Shown here piece by piece: positions 52,107 through 61,588 of a stretch of DNA of 64,000 nt (position 1 is its first letter; each line of letters starts with the position of its first letter). Source of the stretch: Hyphomicrobiales bacterium (GTDB taxonomy: Bacteria > Pseudomonadota > Alphaproteobacteria > Rhizobiales > Phreatobacteraceae); NCBI GenBank assembly GCA_017304475.1, contig JAFKKV010000031.1, positions 1-64,000 of the forward strand. Reading direction: 5' to 3'. A program made the translations under genes and the position numbers. The notes beneath the pieces were generated by a model. It was given only the letters and a program-made list of their open reading frames with translations. It did no database searches and was not told the origin of the DNA.

Positions 52107-53030
52107 TCAGCGGACCAGGCCGGCGTCGCTGGCCGCGACGGGCCGAAATCCGTAAAGCCGATGCGCATTGTCCACGAAGACGCGGTTGCGCGCCGTGTCG
52201 TCCGGGACCCAGTCGGCCATGAGGTCGAGAAGGTCGCCGACATTCATCATGGGTCCCCAATGGGCGACATGGGGCCAGTCGGAGCCCCAGACGCAGCGAT
52301 CCGGGGCGGCGGCGTGCAGCAGCCGCACGAACGGAATCGTATCGGTATAGGGTGGTCCGCCGACAGTGTTGCGATAGGCGCCCGACAGCTTGACCCAGGC
52401 GCCATCGCGCACGAGCGAGACAAGTGTCCGGAAGCCCGGATCGTCGAGCCCGCGCGAGACCTGAAAATGCCCCCAGTGATCGATGACGAAGGGCACCGGC
52501 AAGTCGGCGAGTTTCGGCGCGAGCGCCGCGAGATCTCGCGCATCGATCAGGAACTGCAGGTGCCATCCCATCTCCCGGGCAAGGGCTGCATAGGATGAGA
52601 GCTGCTCGAAACCGATGCCGCCGCCGTAGAGAATATTGAGGCGCAAGCCGACAATGCCGGCATCCTTCAATGCCGCAAGTGCGTGGTCGGGCAGGCCGAG
52701 AGGGATCACCGCTATGCCGCGCAGGCGTTCTCGATGTGCCCTCAAGGTCTCCAGGGTGAGCCGGTTGTCGGTGCCATGCACGCTGACCTGGATCAGCACG
52801 CCGTGGGTCATGCCGGTGGCATCGAGCATGCCGAGATAGCGCTCGGCGGTCGCCTCGGGCGGCGTATAGCTGCGGCTCGCCACGAAGGGATAGGCGGGCG
52901 GCAGGCCGATGACATGGGCGTGGGTGTCGACCGCGCCGGGCGGCACGCGATAGCGTGTCGGCCCGTGCGGCCGGAGGTCCGGTCCCGGGCAAGCCGGGGC
53001 CGGATCCATGCTGGAACCTGGCTCATGCAT
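52107..53030 (-). CDS. Amidohydrolase family protein (PDC hydrolase/LigI-like TIM barrel)
   Basis: Amidohydrolase_2-type enzyme (about 307 aa) resembling 2-pyrone-4,6-dicarboxylate lactonase and related lactone hydrolases. Metal motif VDTHAHVIG, FVIDHWGHF and WGSDWPHV (catalytic Asp) are visible. Start probably ATG 53030, overlapping the transporter stop; ATG 53009 is possible. With an AAHS-like MFS transporter and AraC regulator it likely handles a carboxylated aromatic- or sugar-derived lactone. Confidence 0.8.
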   Translation of the reverse strand: MHEPGSSMDPAPACPGPDLRPHGPTRYRVPPGAVDTHAHVIGLPPAYPFVASRSYTPPEATAERYLGMLDATGMTHGVLIQVSVHGTDNRLTLETLRAHRERLRGIAVIPLGLPDHALAALKDAGIVGLRLNILYGGGIGFEQLSSYAALAREMGWHLQFLIDARDLAALAPKLADLPVPFVIDHWGHFQVSRGLDDPGFRTLVSLVRDGAWVKLSGAYRNTVGGPPYTDTIPFVRLLHAAAPDRCVWGSDWPHVAHWGPMMNVGDLLDLMADWVPDDTARNRVFVDNAHRLYGFRPVAASDAGLVR

Positions 53031-54309
53031 CGGCATGAAGCACTTTGCCGCGGGTCTCGGGCAAAGCATAAGCCGCCGCAAAGAACACCACATAGGCGAT
53101 CACGGCGAAGATGCAGATCGCATTGGCAAGCGTCGTGGTCTGCGAGAGATAACCGACCAGGAAGGGGAACAACGCCCCGATGCCGCGTCCGAAATTGTAG
53201 CAGAAGCCTTGGCCCGAGCCGCGCAGGCGCGTCGGGTAGAGTTCGGTCAGGAAAGCGCCCATACCGGAAAAGTAGCCGGAGGCGAAGAAACCGAGCGGAA
53301 AACCGAGGACCCAGAGCACCTGGTTCGACAGCGGCAACTGCGTGTAGAGCATCACAACTGCCATCGCACCCAGAGAGAAGACCAGGAAGAGGTTGCGCCG
53401 GCCATATCTGTCGGCATACCACGCGCCCACGAGATAGCCGACGAACGAGCCGACGATCAGCGCGGAGAGATAGCCGGTCGAACTGACGATCGACAGCTGA
53501 CGCTCGGTCGTCAGGAAACGCGGCACCCAGAAGGTGATGGCGTAATAGCCGCCCTGGCAGCCCATCGAGACGAGCGAGGCGAGGATCGTCACCTTCAGGA
53601 TCGGGCCCTGGAAAATCTCGAGGATGGACGGGCTGTCTCCCGTCGCGGCGGTTTTGGCGCGGGTCGCGGCCGCCACCTCGGGTTCCTCGACATAGGCCCT
53701 GAGATACAGGACCAGCAGCGCCGGCAACGCGCCGATCGCAAACATCCAGCGCCAGGCCTGTTCGGGCGGCAACCAGGAAAACAGGACGGCCTGCGCCAGG
53801 ACGGCAAGGCCCCAGCCCACGGCCCAGCCCGATTGCACCGAGCCGACGGCGCGCCCCCGGTACTGTGCGCGGATGGTCTCGCCCATCAGCACGGCGCCGG
53901 CCGCCCACTCGCCGCCGAAGCCGAGGCCGAGCAGGGCGCGGCAGATCAGCAACTGTTCGAAATTCTGCGCGAAGGCGCAGAGCAGCGAAAAGAACGAGAA
54001 CCACAGGATCGTGAGCTGGAGTGTTCGCACGCGACCGATCCGGTCGGCGAGGTAGCCGGCTCCCCAGCCGCCGAGCGCCGAGGCGAGCAGCGTCACCGTG
54101 CCGGCGAGGCCAGCGGTTCCGGCTTCGACCTTCCAAAGCGCGATGATCGTGCCGATCACCAGCGGATAGATCATGAAATCCATGCCGTCGAGCGCCCAGC
54201 CCGTGGCGCAGGCCCAGAAGGTCCGTTTCTCCGGGACGGTCATGTCCCGGTAGAAGCCGGTGAGGCTCGTATCCTCGATGGGAACGATCGTTGCTGGTGT
54301 CGTCGACAT
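53023..54309 (-). CDS. MFS transporter (aromatic acid:H+ symporter-like)
   Basis: Twelve-helix major facilitator (428 aa). The TM1 motif GWALDGMDFMIYPLV (DGxD) and the loop GYLADRIGRVRTL are characteristic of the AAHS/SHS acid symporters, and the second-half loop reads YADRYGRRNLF. Probable import of an organic acid for the adjacent amidohydrolase, whose start overlaps its stop. Confidence 0.9.
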   Translation of the reverse strand: MSTTPATIVPIEDTSLTGFYRDMTVPEKRTFWACATGWALDGMDFMIYPLVIGTIIALWKVEAGTAGLAGTVTLLASALGGWGAGYLADRIGRVRTLQLTILWFSFFSLLCAFAQNFEQLLICRALLGLGFGGEWAAGAVLMGETIRAQYRGRAVGSVQSGWAVGWGLAVLAQAVLFSWLPPEQAWRWMFAIGALPALLVLYLRAYVEEPEVAAATRAKTAATGDSPSILEIFQGPILKVTILASLVSMGCQGGYYAITFWVPRFLTTERQLSIVSSTGYLSALIVGSFVGYLVGAWYADRYGRRNLFLVFSLGAMAVVMLYTQLPLSNQVLWVLGFPLGFFASGYFSGMGAFLTELYPTRLRGSGQGFCYNFGRGIGALFPFLVGYLSQTTTLANAICIFAVIAYVVFFAAAYALPETRGKVLHADA

Positions 54310-54445
54310 TCGTTGTCTCCCAATGCCTCACCTTCGAATGGGCGAGCGATAGAGGCGGGAAGATGCCGCGATGGGGCCGATAATGTCTGCCAGAAAACAG
54401 GCAATGGGGATGCTTGGGCGGGCGCTTCTGTCAGAAAATGACTTC

Positions 54446-55342
54446 TCAACCGCGCCGGAGACGTCGAAAACGCGCCGGGCTCAAGCCCGTCGTTGCACGG
54501 AACGCGACCCCGAGATGCGACTGCGAGGAGAAGCCGACGGCGAGCGCGATGTCCGCGATCGGCATGTCGGAGCCGGCAATGAGATCCCGCGCCGCGTCGA
54601 CCCGTTGTTCGACGACGAAGCGATGGGGCGTCACGCCGACCGATCGCTTGAAAGTGCGAATGAAACCGGACGGGCTCATGCCGGCGACCTTGGCCATCTC
54701 GGCCAGCGTAATGGAGCGCCCGGGATCGGCGCGCACGAAATCCGAGATCAGGGTGCGTATTCCCACGTCAAGATTGGGCGCGGACTCGGCCGGTGATGCA
54801 GACGGAACCGCATAACGGTCCGCCAGATGCAAGGCGAGGGTGTAGGCAAGCTGTTCAGCCAGAAGAGAATTGCCTGAGCGGGCCGTTTCGCTGGCCTCGA
54901 CGAGACGTTGCGCCGCGAGTGCGAGAAGCGGGTCGTCGACATCCCAAGCCCTGTCCATCAGCGCGATCGGCGAGGCATCGCCCCGCGCACTGCCCACCTC
55001 CTTCATCAGGCTGTCGCCCAGATAGAGCAGCAGCAGTTTGCCCGACCGGACATCCGGCACCGCGTCGACGGTGACCGCTCTCCCGGGCTGCCCGATACGA
55101 AAGCGGCCGGCCGAAACCCGGCCGTCACGGCGCACCCGTTCGTTCTCGATGAGGACATGGCGGCGAACATCATAGAGCGTGATCGCGACCGTCGTGATCG
55201 GGAGCGCGCCGAATTGGTAGATATGCGGGCCGGTGACGTCGCTGAGCGCGGCCGCAAATCCCGTCGTCGACCAAAGGTTGACGAGCGCCGATTGCTTGCG
55301 CCCGGTCACCAGTTCCGCATGTCGTATGGGGTCAAGTCTCAT
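54446..55342 (-). CDS. AraC family transcriptional regulator
   Basis: AraC-type activator (298 aa). Residues 1-185 are an AraC_N-like ligand domain (LNxWSTTG and LPITTVAITLYD); the two C-terminal HTHs contain ITLAEMAKVAGMSPSGFIRTFK and IADIALAVGFSSQSHLGVAFR. It precedes the MFS-amidohydrolase-cupin genes on the same strand and probably activates them. Confidence 0.9.
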   Translation of the reverse strand: MRLDPIRHAELVTGRKQSALVNLWSTTGFAAALSDVTGPHIYQFGALPITTVAITLYDVRRHVLIENERVRRDGRVSAGRFRIGQPGRAVTVDAVPDVRSGKLLLLYLGDSLMKEVGSARGDASPIALMDRAWDVDDPLLALAAQRLVEASETARSGNSLLAEQLAYTLALHLADRYAVPSASPAESAPNLDVGIRTLISDFVRADPGRSITLAEMAKVAGMSPSGFIRTFKRSVGVTPHRFVVEQRVDAARDLIAGSDMPIADIALAVGFSSQSHLGVAFRATTGLSPARFRRLRRG

Positions 55343-55500
55343 CGGAGACTACCAAATGGCTGAGATCGCATCAGTCGAAGAGCCGGATGCCTCACCGACC
55401 ACGAGGCGTCGGCCTGTGGTGACTTTATTCCATCCCGCCACGACAAGGACAGTTGAAATTCCACCGGCGTCAATCAGTTCGGGATTGCTTCGCTTGAATG

Positions 55501-55530
55501 TCTCGGACGGCAGGCCACAGCCGTCCGAGA
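55501..55530 (-). terminator. Strong stem-loop after the SDR gene
   Basis: TCTCGGACGG and CCGTCCGAGA form a perfect 10-bp stem with a 10-nt loop in the 264-bp gap between the SDR gene and araC. It is placed as terminator of the SDR transcript; there is no T-run, so it is assigned by stem strength. Confidence 0.5.
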
Positions 55531-55606
55531 AACGTAGCCGAGGCCGCGCGGCCCACGGGACCTGCGCTGCCGGCGCGGCAAGAATGCCGCCGGAAACCCC
55601 TCTGGA

Positions 55607-56482
55607 TCAGCGCTTCAGCGGACCGTAGCTCGCGCTCTCGGGCGGCTTGATCGCTTCGGGCACGAAGAAGTCGGGCGCCAGCGCCTGGCTCGGGTCGACC
55701 CGATAGCGATCGAAATCGGTCACGCCCTCGCCGGCGAGGAACGTGTCGTCGATCAGGAAGTGGCCTGAGAAATTGGCCGGCTTGTTGAAGATGAGATGGG
55801 CGGCATCGGCCAGGATCTCGGGCGAGCGGCTCATGCTCATCAGATTGTCGCCGCCGAGCAGGTTCTTGACCGCCGAGGTGGCGATGGTCGTGCGCGGCCA
55901 CAGCGCATTGACGCCGACCTGGCCCTTCAGTTCGCCCGACAGGCCGAGAATGACCAGGCTCATGCCGAACTTGGCCATGGAATAGCCGGTCGATCCGGCG
56001 AACCATTTGACGTTCATGTCGAGTGGCGGCGACAGCGCCAGGATATGCGGGTTGCGGCCGGCTTCCGCACTCTTCTTCAGGTGCGGAATGGCATATTTCG
56101 AAACGAGATAGGTGCCGCGGGCATTGACCTGATGCATCAGGTCGAAACGCTTCATGTCGAGCTTCTCGACCGGCGCGAGATTGATCGCCGAGGCATTGTT
56201 GACGACGATGTCGAGGCCGCCGAAATGTTCGACGGTCTTGGCCATCGCACCGGCGACGCTCTCCTCGTCGCGGACGTCGACCACCAGCGGCAGTGCGTCG
56301 CCGCCGGCGGCCTTCAGCTCGTCGGCCGCCGAATAGATCGTGCCGGGCAGTTTCGGGTGCGCCGTCTCGGTCTTGGCGGCGACCACGATATTGGCGCCGT
56401 CGCGTGCCGCGCGCAGCGCGATGGCGAGGCCGATGCCGCGCGATGCGCCGGTAATGAAAAGCGTCTTGCCCTTGAGGGTCAT
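55607..56482 (-). CDS. SDR family oxidoreductase (HSDL2-like)
   Basis: Short-chain dehydrogenase (291 aa) of the hydroxysteroid dehydrogenase-like 2 type. TGASRGIGLAIALRAARDGA (cofactor), NNASAINLAPV, the serine in ILALSPPLDM and the YxxxK in STGYSMAKFGMS are visible; a FDRYRVDP tail is characteristic of the group. Neighbouring enoyl-CoA hydratase and acyl-CoA dehydrogenase genes suggest fatty or branched acyl-CoA metabolism. Human HSDL2 carries an SCP2 domain that is absent here. Confidence 0.87.
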   Translation of the reverse strand: MTLKGKTLFITGASRGIGLAIALRAARDGANIVVAAKTETAHPKLPGTIYSAADELKAAGGDALPLVVDVRDEESVAGAMAKTVEHFGGLDIVVNNASAINLAPVEKLDMKRFDLMHQVNARGTYLVSKYAIPHLKKSAEAGRNPHILALSPPLDMNVKWFAGSTGYSMAKFGMSLVILGLSGELKGQVGVNALWPRTTIATSAVKNLLGGDNLMSMSRSPEILADAAHLIFNKPANFSGHFLIDDTFLAGEGVTDFDRYRVDPSQALAPDFFVPEAIKPPESASYGPLKR

Positions 56483-56540
56483 GGTGTCCTCCCGTTGCGT
56501 TGATGCCGGTTATGGCCGGTCCTCGGCGTGTCCCGAACCA

Positions 56541-56726
56541 CTGACGTCACCCCCGGCGAGCCGGAGCAGAAGCTCTTGCTTCTGCGGAGGCGAGGGAAGG
56601 GGGTCCAGGAGTTGCAGAGCGGAACTTCGAAGCCGCGAAACTCACGAGCGACATGCACCGAGAGCGCGGACGAAGCGGCCCCTGGACCCCCTTCCCCTCG
56701 CTACGCTCGGCCGGGGGTGACGTCAG
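56541..56726. repeat. Palindromic dispersed element, copy 2 (MITE/BIME-like)
   Basis: A 186-bp element with a perfect 17-bp terminal inverted repeat CTGACGTCACCCCCGGC and the inner inverted repeat GGGAAGGGGGTCCAGG / CCTGGACCCCCTTCCC, both shared with copy 1 at 12348-12511. It lies in the 310-bp gap between the enoyl-CoA hydratase 3' end and the SDR start. The interior between the inner repeats is the least conserved part. Nothing else is seen in the gap. Confidence 0.8.
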
Positions 56727-56792
56727 AGCGTATCGACGAATGCAGCGGACAACCTCGCATGCGGCGCAGCGTCCCGTCTTGCGCTGAGTGGC

Positions 56793-57536
56793 TCACTTGC
56801 GCGTCATGAACGCCATGAATGCCTGCTTGGCCTCGTCCGACATCAATTGCTGGCCGAACAGCCGGCCTTCCTCGTCCATGCGCTCGCGCAGCGCCGCAGC
56901 GCCGCCGCGCAGCAGGCGGCGCGTATGAGCCAAGGCCTGGGGTGGCTTGGAGGCGAGCTTGGTCGCGGCCTCCAGCGCCTTCGCCTCCAGCTCGGCCTCG
57001 GGCACCTGGGCATTGATCATGCCCATGCCGACCGCCTCGGCCGCCCCGAAACCTTCGGCGAGCATCAGATATTCGGTTGCCTTCTTCAGGCCGGCGAGCT
57101 GCGGCAGCAGCAGCGAGGAGGCGGCTTCCGGCACCAGGCCGAGATCGACGAAGGGCATGCGGAACAGGGCACGCGGGCTCGCATAGGCGAGATCCATATG
57201 CAGCACCATGGTGGTGCCGACGCCGATGGCGAGGCCGTCGATCGCGGCGATCATCGGCACTTCGACGGTGGCCAGCGCCTTGATGAACTGGAAGGCCGGC
57301 GACGCGCCGCCGCCGCTCGAGCGGGCGATGAAATCGCCGATATCATTGCCCGAGGTGAACACGCCGGGACCGCCGGCAAACACCACCGCGCGGGTGCCCT
57401 GCGCCCCGGCATTCTCGATCACGCCGCGCATGGCGTCATACATGTCGCCGGTCAGCGCATTCTTCTTGTCGAGCCGGTTCATGCGAACCAGCACGACACC
57501 CTTGTCGTGCCTGGTGATGCTGATGTGGTCGGTCAT
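56793..57536 (-). CDS. Enoyl-CoA hydratase-related protein
   Basis: Crotonase-fold protein (247 aa). Oxyanion-hole segments are VFTSGNDIGDF and DGLAIGVGTTMVLHMD, with VDLGLVPEAASSLLLPQLAG after; the SGND form resembles the PaaG/ECI-like group, so isomerase activity is possible. Directly follows the DmdC-type acyl-CoA dehydrogenase on the same strand, 74 nt apart. Confidence 0.88.
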   Translation of the reverse strand: MTDHISITRHDKGVVLVRMNRLDKKNALTGDMYDAMRGVIENAGAQGTRAVVFAGGPGVFTSGNDIGDFIARSSGGGASPAFQFIKALATVEVPMIAAIDGLAIGVGTTMVLHMDLAYASPRALFRMPFVDLGLVPEAASSLLLPQLAGLKKATEYLMLAEGFGAAEAVGMGMINAQVPEAELEAKALEAATKLASKPPQALAHTRRLLRGGAAALRERMDEEGRLFGQQLMSDEAKQAFMAFMTRK

Positions 57537-57610
57537 TTCAAGGGTCCTTGCGCGATCCTCGGGACGGTTGTTCTTGTTTGCGGCGAAGCGTCTCGTCTCC
57601 GCCGCTCCGT

Positions 57611-59395
57611 TCAGCCTGCGAGCTGCAGCTGGATATCGTTGATGCTGTCGGCGCCGGCGGTCACGCTGACCTCCAGGCCGGTCGCGGCGGTCGCGAGGTT
57701 CTCGGCGAAGAAACGGGCCGTGCCGGTGCTCTCGGCGCGCAGCGCTTCCGCCGCGCCATTGTCGCGCTGGGCCAGCGCCTTTTCGGCGAGCGCCGTGCCG
57801 CCGAGCGCCAGGCCGAACAGGCGCGCGTAAGGCGTGGCGCCGGCGAGCGCATCCGCCGGATTGGCTTTCAGCGCCGCCAGCAGATGGCCGGTCGCCCGCT
57901 CCAGGCTGTCGATCGCTTCCGTCAGGCGCGCCGCGGTACGGCCGAAATCGGCGGCATTGGTGCCGGCCACCTTGGCCGCCACCGCCCGCATGCGGCTGAT
58001 CTCGTTGGTCACCAGCGCGCCGCCTTCGAGCGGGATCTTGCGGGTGACGAGGTCGATCGCCTGAATGCCGTTAGTGCCTTCATAGATCGCGAAGATGCGC
58101 GCGTCGCGCATGTGCTGGGCGGCCCCCGTCTCCTCGACGAAGCCCATGCCGCCATGCACCTGGACGCCGAGGGAGGCCACCTCGTTGCCGATGTCGGTCG
58201 AGAACGCCTTGGCGATCGGGGTGAGCAGGGAGGCGCGTGCCTGGCCGGCCTGGCGCTCGGCCTCGGTCTTGCCGAGATGGGCGCGGTCGATCTCCGCGGC
58301 CAGCATGTAGCAGATGGCGCGGGCGCCCTGGGTATAGCCGCGCATGGTGAGCAGCATGCGCTTGACGTCGGGGTGCAGGATGATCGGGCTCATGCCTTCG
58401 CCGGCATAGCCGGGCGCGCGGCCCTGGCGCCGCTCGGCGGCATAGGCGATGGCCTGCTGGGTCGCCCGCTCGGCGATGGCCACGCCCTGCAGCGCCACGG
58501 CCAGGCGGGCATTGTTCATCATGGTGAACATGGCGGCGAGGCCGCGGTTCTCCTCGCCGACGAGATAGCCGACCGCGCCGCCGTCATCGCCATAGACCAT
58601 GGTGCAGGTCGGCGAGCCGTGGACACCGAGCTTGTGCTCGATCGAATGGCAGCGCACGTCGTTGCGGGCGCCGATCGAACCGTCGGCATTGACCAGGAAT
58701 TTCGGCACGATGAACAGCGAGATGCCCTTCGTGCCGGCCGGGGCATCGGGCAGCCGCGCCAGCACGAGATGCACGATGTTCTCGGTCAGGTCGTGCTCGC
58801 CATAGGTGATGAAGATCTTGTTGCCGGTGATCCGGTAGGTGCCGTCGCCGGCGCGCTCGGCCTTGCTGCGCAGCGCCGCGAGATCGGAACCCGCCGAAGG
58901 TTCGGTCAGGTTCATCGTGCCGGTCCATTCGCCCGAGATCATCTTGGGCAGATAAATCGCCTTGAGCGCATCGGACGCATGGGCGGTGATCGCCTCGATG
59001 GCGCCCTGGGTCAGAAGCGGGCCCAGCCCGAAGGAGCTGCAGGCGGCGTTCCACATTTCGAGGCAGGCGGCGTTGATCACGCAGGGCAGGGCCTGGCCGC
59101 CGAATTCGGCATCGGCCATCAGGCCGTTCCAGCCGGCCGCCGCCCAGTCGGAATAGGTGTCCTTCCAGCCCGGAGGCATGGTCACCTTACCGTCCTTGAA
59201 CGGCGTGCCGAGCTTATCGCCGACCGTGTTGAGCGGGGCGATCCGCTCGGCGGCGAATTTGCCGGCCTCCTCCAGCACCGCGTCGACCAGATCGGCGGTC
59301 AGGTCACCGTAGAGGCCGTCGGCCAAAGCCTGGTCCAGGCCGGCGACATGTTTCAGCGTGTTGGCGATGTCGGTGACGGGCGCGCGATAGCTCAT
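57611..59395 (-). CDS. Acyl-CoA dehydrogenase, DmdC-like long form
   Basis: Long acyl-CoA dehydrogenase (594 aa) with the extra N- and C-terminal domains of the DmdC/3-methylmercaptopropionyl-CoA dehydrogenase group. MNLTEPSAGSDLAAL, GNKIFITYGEHDL, VQVHGGMGFVEETGAAQ and the catalytic glutamate in IYEGTNGIQAIDL are seen. ATG 59395 follows GGAGGAAG. Despite the DmdC length its real acyl substrate is often a medium- or long-chain acyl-CoA. Confidence 0.9.
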   Translation of the reverse strand: MSYRAPVTDIANTLKHVAGLDQALADGLYGDLTADLVDAVLEEAGKFAAERIAPLNTVGDKLGTPFKDGKVTMPPGWKDTYSDWAAAGWNGLMADAEFGGQALPCVINAACLEMWNAACSSFGLGPLLTQGAIEAITAHASDALKAIYLPKMISGEWTGTMNLTEPSAGSDLAALRSKAERAGDGTYRITGNKIFITYGEHDLTENIVHLVLARLPDAPAGTKGISLFIVPKFLVNADGSIGARNDVRCHSIEHKLGVHGSPTCTMVYGDDGGAVGYLVGEENRGLAAMFTMMNNARLAVALQGVAIAERATQQAIAYAAERRQGRAPGYAGEGMSPIILHPDVKRMLLTMRGYTQGARAICYMLAAEIDRAHLGKTEAERQAGQARASLLTPIAKAFSTDIGNEVASLGVQVHGGMGFVEETGAAQHMRDARIFAIYEGTNGIQAIDLVTRKIPLEGGALVTNEISRMRAVAAKVAGTNAADFGRTAARLTEAIDSLERATGHLLAALKANPADALAGATPYARLFGLALGGTALAEKALAQRDNGAAEALRAESTGTARFFAENLATAATGLEVSVTAGADSINDIQLQLAG

Positions 59396-59618
59396 GATCT
59401 TCCTCCGCACGGCCGATCCAAGGTCCAGATGCCTCCGGCCGAGAGAATGCCCGCACCATGGCGGAGCACCCACGGTCGTGCAACGGCACGATGGCGAGGC
59501 TGGCCGAACGAGGGATAGGAGCGTTTGACGTTTACGTCAACGGAATGCAGGCAGCTGTCGAACGGAATTGGGCTGCGTCGTTTTGGCGCCGGGCCGCGGC
59601 TGTGCTAAGCGCCGCGCC

Positions 59619-60584
59619 ATGATCCAGCGCCTGACCCGCCGCCTTTCCGCAGATGCCGCCGGCCTTGCCGAGGCCGGAGCCATTCTGCGCGCCGGCGGCC
59701 TGGTCGCTTTCCCGACCGAGACGGTCTACGGCCTCGGCGCCGATGCGACCGACGGCCGCGCGGTCGCCGGCATCTATGAGGCCAAGGGCCGACCGAGCTT
59801 CAACCCGCTGATCGCCCATGTCGCCGAGACCTCCGACGCGCTGGCGCTGGGCCGCTTCGATGCGCATGCCGAAAGGCTCGCCGGGGCTTTCTGGCCGGGA
59901 CCCTTGACCCTGGTGGTGCCGGTCGCCACGGGGTGTCCGATCTCCGATCTTGCCCGCGCCGGCCTCGACACCGTGGGATTGCGCGTGCCGGACCACCCGG
60001 CCGCCCATGCCCTGCTGCAGGCGGCCGGCCGGCCGATCGCCGGCCCTTCGGCCAACCGGTCGGGCCATGTCAGTCCGACCGATGCCGATCATGTGCTCGC
60101 CGATCTCGACGGCCGGATCGACGCGGTGGTCGATGCCGGCCCCACCGAGGTCGGTGTCGAATCGACCATTGTCGCCTGCCTCGGCGGCGTCCCGGTTCTG
60201 CTGCGCCCGGGTGGCGTGTCGCGTGCGGCGATCGAGGCGGCGATCGGCCGGCCGCTGGCGGTCCGCACCCAGGAGACAACCATCGCGCCGGGAATGCTCG
60301 CCTCGCATTATGCGCCCAAGGCCGGCGTCCGGCTCGACGCGACCAGCCTGCAAGCGGGCGAGGCTCTGCTCGCCTTTGGCGGCGAGGTTCCCGACGGCGC
60401 GACCGTCATGCTCAACCTGTCGCCATCAGGCGATCTCGCTGAAGCCGCCAGCAATCTCTTCGGCCATCTGCGTGCGCTGGATGCCGCCGGCGCCGGCCGT
60501 ATCGCGGTCATGCCGATCCCGCATGACGGCTTGGGCGAGGCCATCCGCGACCGGCTGGTCCGCGCCGCGGCACCGCGCAGCTGA
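59619..60584 (+). CDS. tsaC: L-threonylcarbamoyladenylate synthase
   Basis: Sua5-type enzyme (321 aa) making threonylcarbamoyl-AMP for t6A37 of ANN-decoding tRNAs. The YrdC domain has FPTETVYGLGADA, KGRPSFNPLI, SANRSGHVSPT and ESTIV; the C-terminal Sua5 domain has the linker PGMLASHYAPKAGV. Essential housekeeping gene, monocistronic, divergent from the acyl-CoA dehydrogenase. ATG 59619 gives the family-typical length. Confidence 0.93.
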   Translation: MIQRLTRRLSADAAGLAEAGAILRAGGLVAFPTETVYGLGADATDGRAVAGIYEAKGRPSFNPLIAHVAETSDALALGRFDAHAERLAGAFWPGPLTLVVPVATGCPISDLARAGLDTVGLRVPDHPAAHALLQAAGRPIAGPSANRSGHVSPTDADHVLADLDGRIDAVVDAGPTEVGVESTIVACLGGVPVLLRPGGVSRAAIEAAIGRPLAVRTQETTIAPGMLASHYAPKAGVRLDATSLQAGEALLAFGGEVPDGATVMLNLSPSGDLAEAASNLFGHLRALDAAGAGRIAVMPIPHDGLGEAIRDRLVRAAAPRS

Positions 60585-60595
60585 GCCGAGCGCGG

Positions 60596-61504
60596 TCAGG
60601 CGCGGTGCGGCTCCTCCGCCGGCCTCTGCGCCTCGCGCAACAGCCAGGCGCTGAAGGCCGCGACCACGGGGCGATCGGCGACCTCGGGCAAACTCACGAT
60701 GTAATAGGCGAACTGGGCCGGCCATGATCGGTCGAGCACCAGCGCCAGGCGGCCGGCGGCGATTTCGTCATAGGCATAGATGTCGCGGACCAGGGCCAGC
60801 CCCTGGCCGGCTTCGGCCGCGCGAACGAGCAGAAATCCGTCATCGAAACTCGGGCCGCGCTCGGCGCGCGGGTCGCTTTCGACACCGAGCGCCTTCAGCC
60901 ATAGCGGCCAGTCGGCGCGATCGTGATCCTGCAGCAGCGGATAGGCCAGGCAATCCGCGGGTTCGTGGATCGGCGGGCCGCCGGCCAAAAGCCGCGGACT
61001 GCCGACCGGGATCAGCACCGGCGCCATCAGCGGTATCGTCTTGAGGCCGGGATAGTTGCCGAGCCCGTGCCGGATCGCCACGTCGACCCGGCCGTCGCGC
61101 AGGTCGACCACGCGGTTCGTCGCCTCGACGCGGACCTCGAATTCCGGGTGCTCGTCGCTGAAGCGGCCGAGCCGCGGCACCAGCCATGATGCGGCGAAGG
61201 ACGGGGCCGTGGTGACGGTGAGCGTCTGGCGGGTCTTGACGGTTTCGAGCGTCCCAAGGGTCAGCGCGATCTGGTCGAACGCCTTGAGCAGGGGTGGATG
61301 GATCCTGGCCCCAGCCTCGGTCAGTTGCATGCCGTAGCGGGTGCGGCTGAACAGCGCGACACCGACACGCTCTTCCAATTGCCGGATCTGCTGGCTGACC
61401 GCGCCAGAGGTGACGCCCATGGCCTCGGCGGCGAGCTTGATGCTGCCATGCCGGCCGGCTTCGGTGAAGGCGCGGAGCGCCAGCAAGGGCAGGACGGATC
61501 CCAT
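60596..61504 (-). CDS. LysR family transcriptional regulator (GcvA-like)
   Basis: LysR regulator (302 aa). HTH region LRAFTEAGRHGSIKLAAEAMGVTSGAVSQQIRQLE, effector domain with VTTAPSFAASWLVPRL and FDDGFLLVRAAEAGQGLALV, the pattern of the GcvA/AmpR group. Divergent from the MFS-GST operon, which it likely controls. Its stop is 11 nt past the tsaC 3' end on the opposite strand. Confidence 0.9.
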   Translation of the reverse strand: MGSVLPLLALRAFTEAGRHGSIKLAAEAMGVTSGAVSQQIRQLEERVGVALFSRTRYGMQLTEAGARIHPPLLKAFDQIALTLGTLETVKTRQTLTVTTAPSFAASWLVPRLGRFSDEHPEFEVRVEATNRVVDLRDGRVDVAIRHGLGNYPGLKTIPLMAPVLIPVGSPRLLAGGPPIHEPADCLAYPLLQDHDRADWPLWLKALGVESDPRAERGPSFDDGFLLVRAAEAGQGLALVRDIYAYDEIAAGRLALVLDRSWPAQFAYYIVSLPEVADRPVVAAFSAWLLREAQRPAEEPHRA

Positions 61505-61528
61505 CAGGATTTAGCTCAGCTACATTTT

Positions 61529-61588
61529 GAAGGCAGAATGCATCGTTTCTATCGCCAGGTCGAAAGCGATATTCATGCGGAAGGCAGA
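61529..61588. promoter_or_regulatory. Paired direct repeats in the LysR-MFS divergent promoter
   Basis: GAAGGCAGA occurs at 61529-61537 and again at 61580-61588, starts 51 nt apart (about five helical turns), in the 121-bp gap between the divergent genes. Possibly the two contact sites of the LysR regulator. Confidence 0.35.

Noticed and set aside
57548-59518. 656-codon open frame antisense to the long acyl-CoA dehydrogenase
   Set aside because: Same kind of shadow; the opposite strand has an intact FAD enzyme with catalytic motifs.
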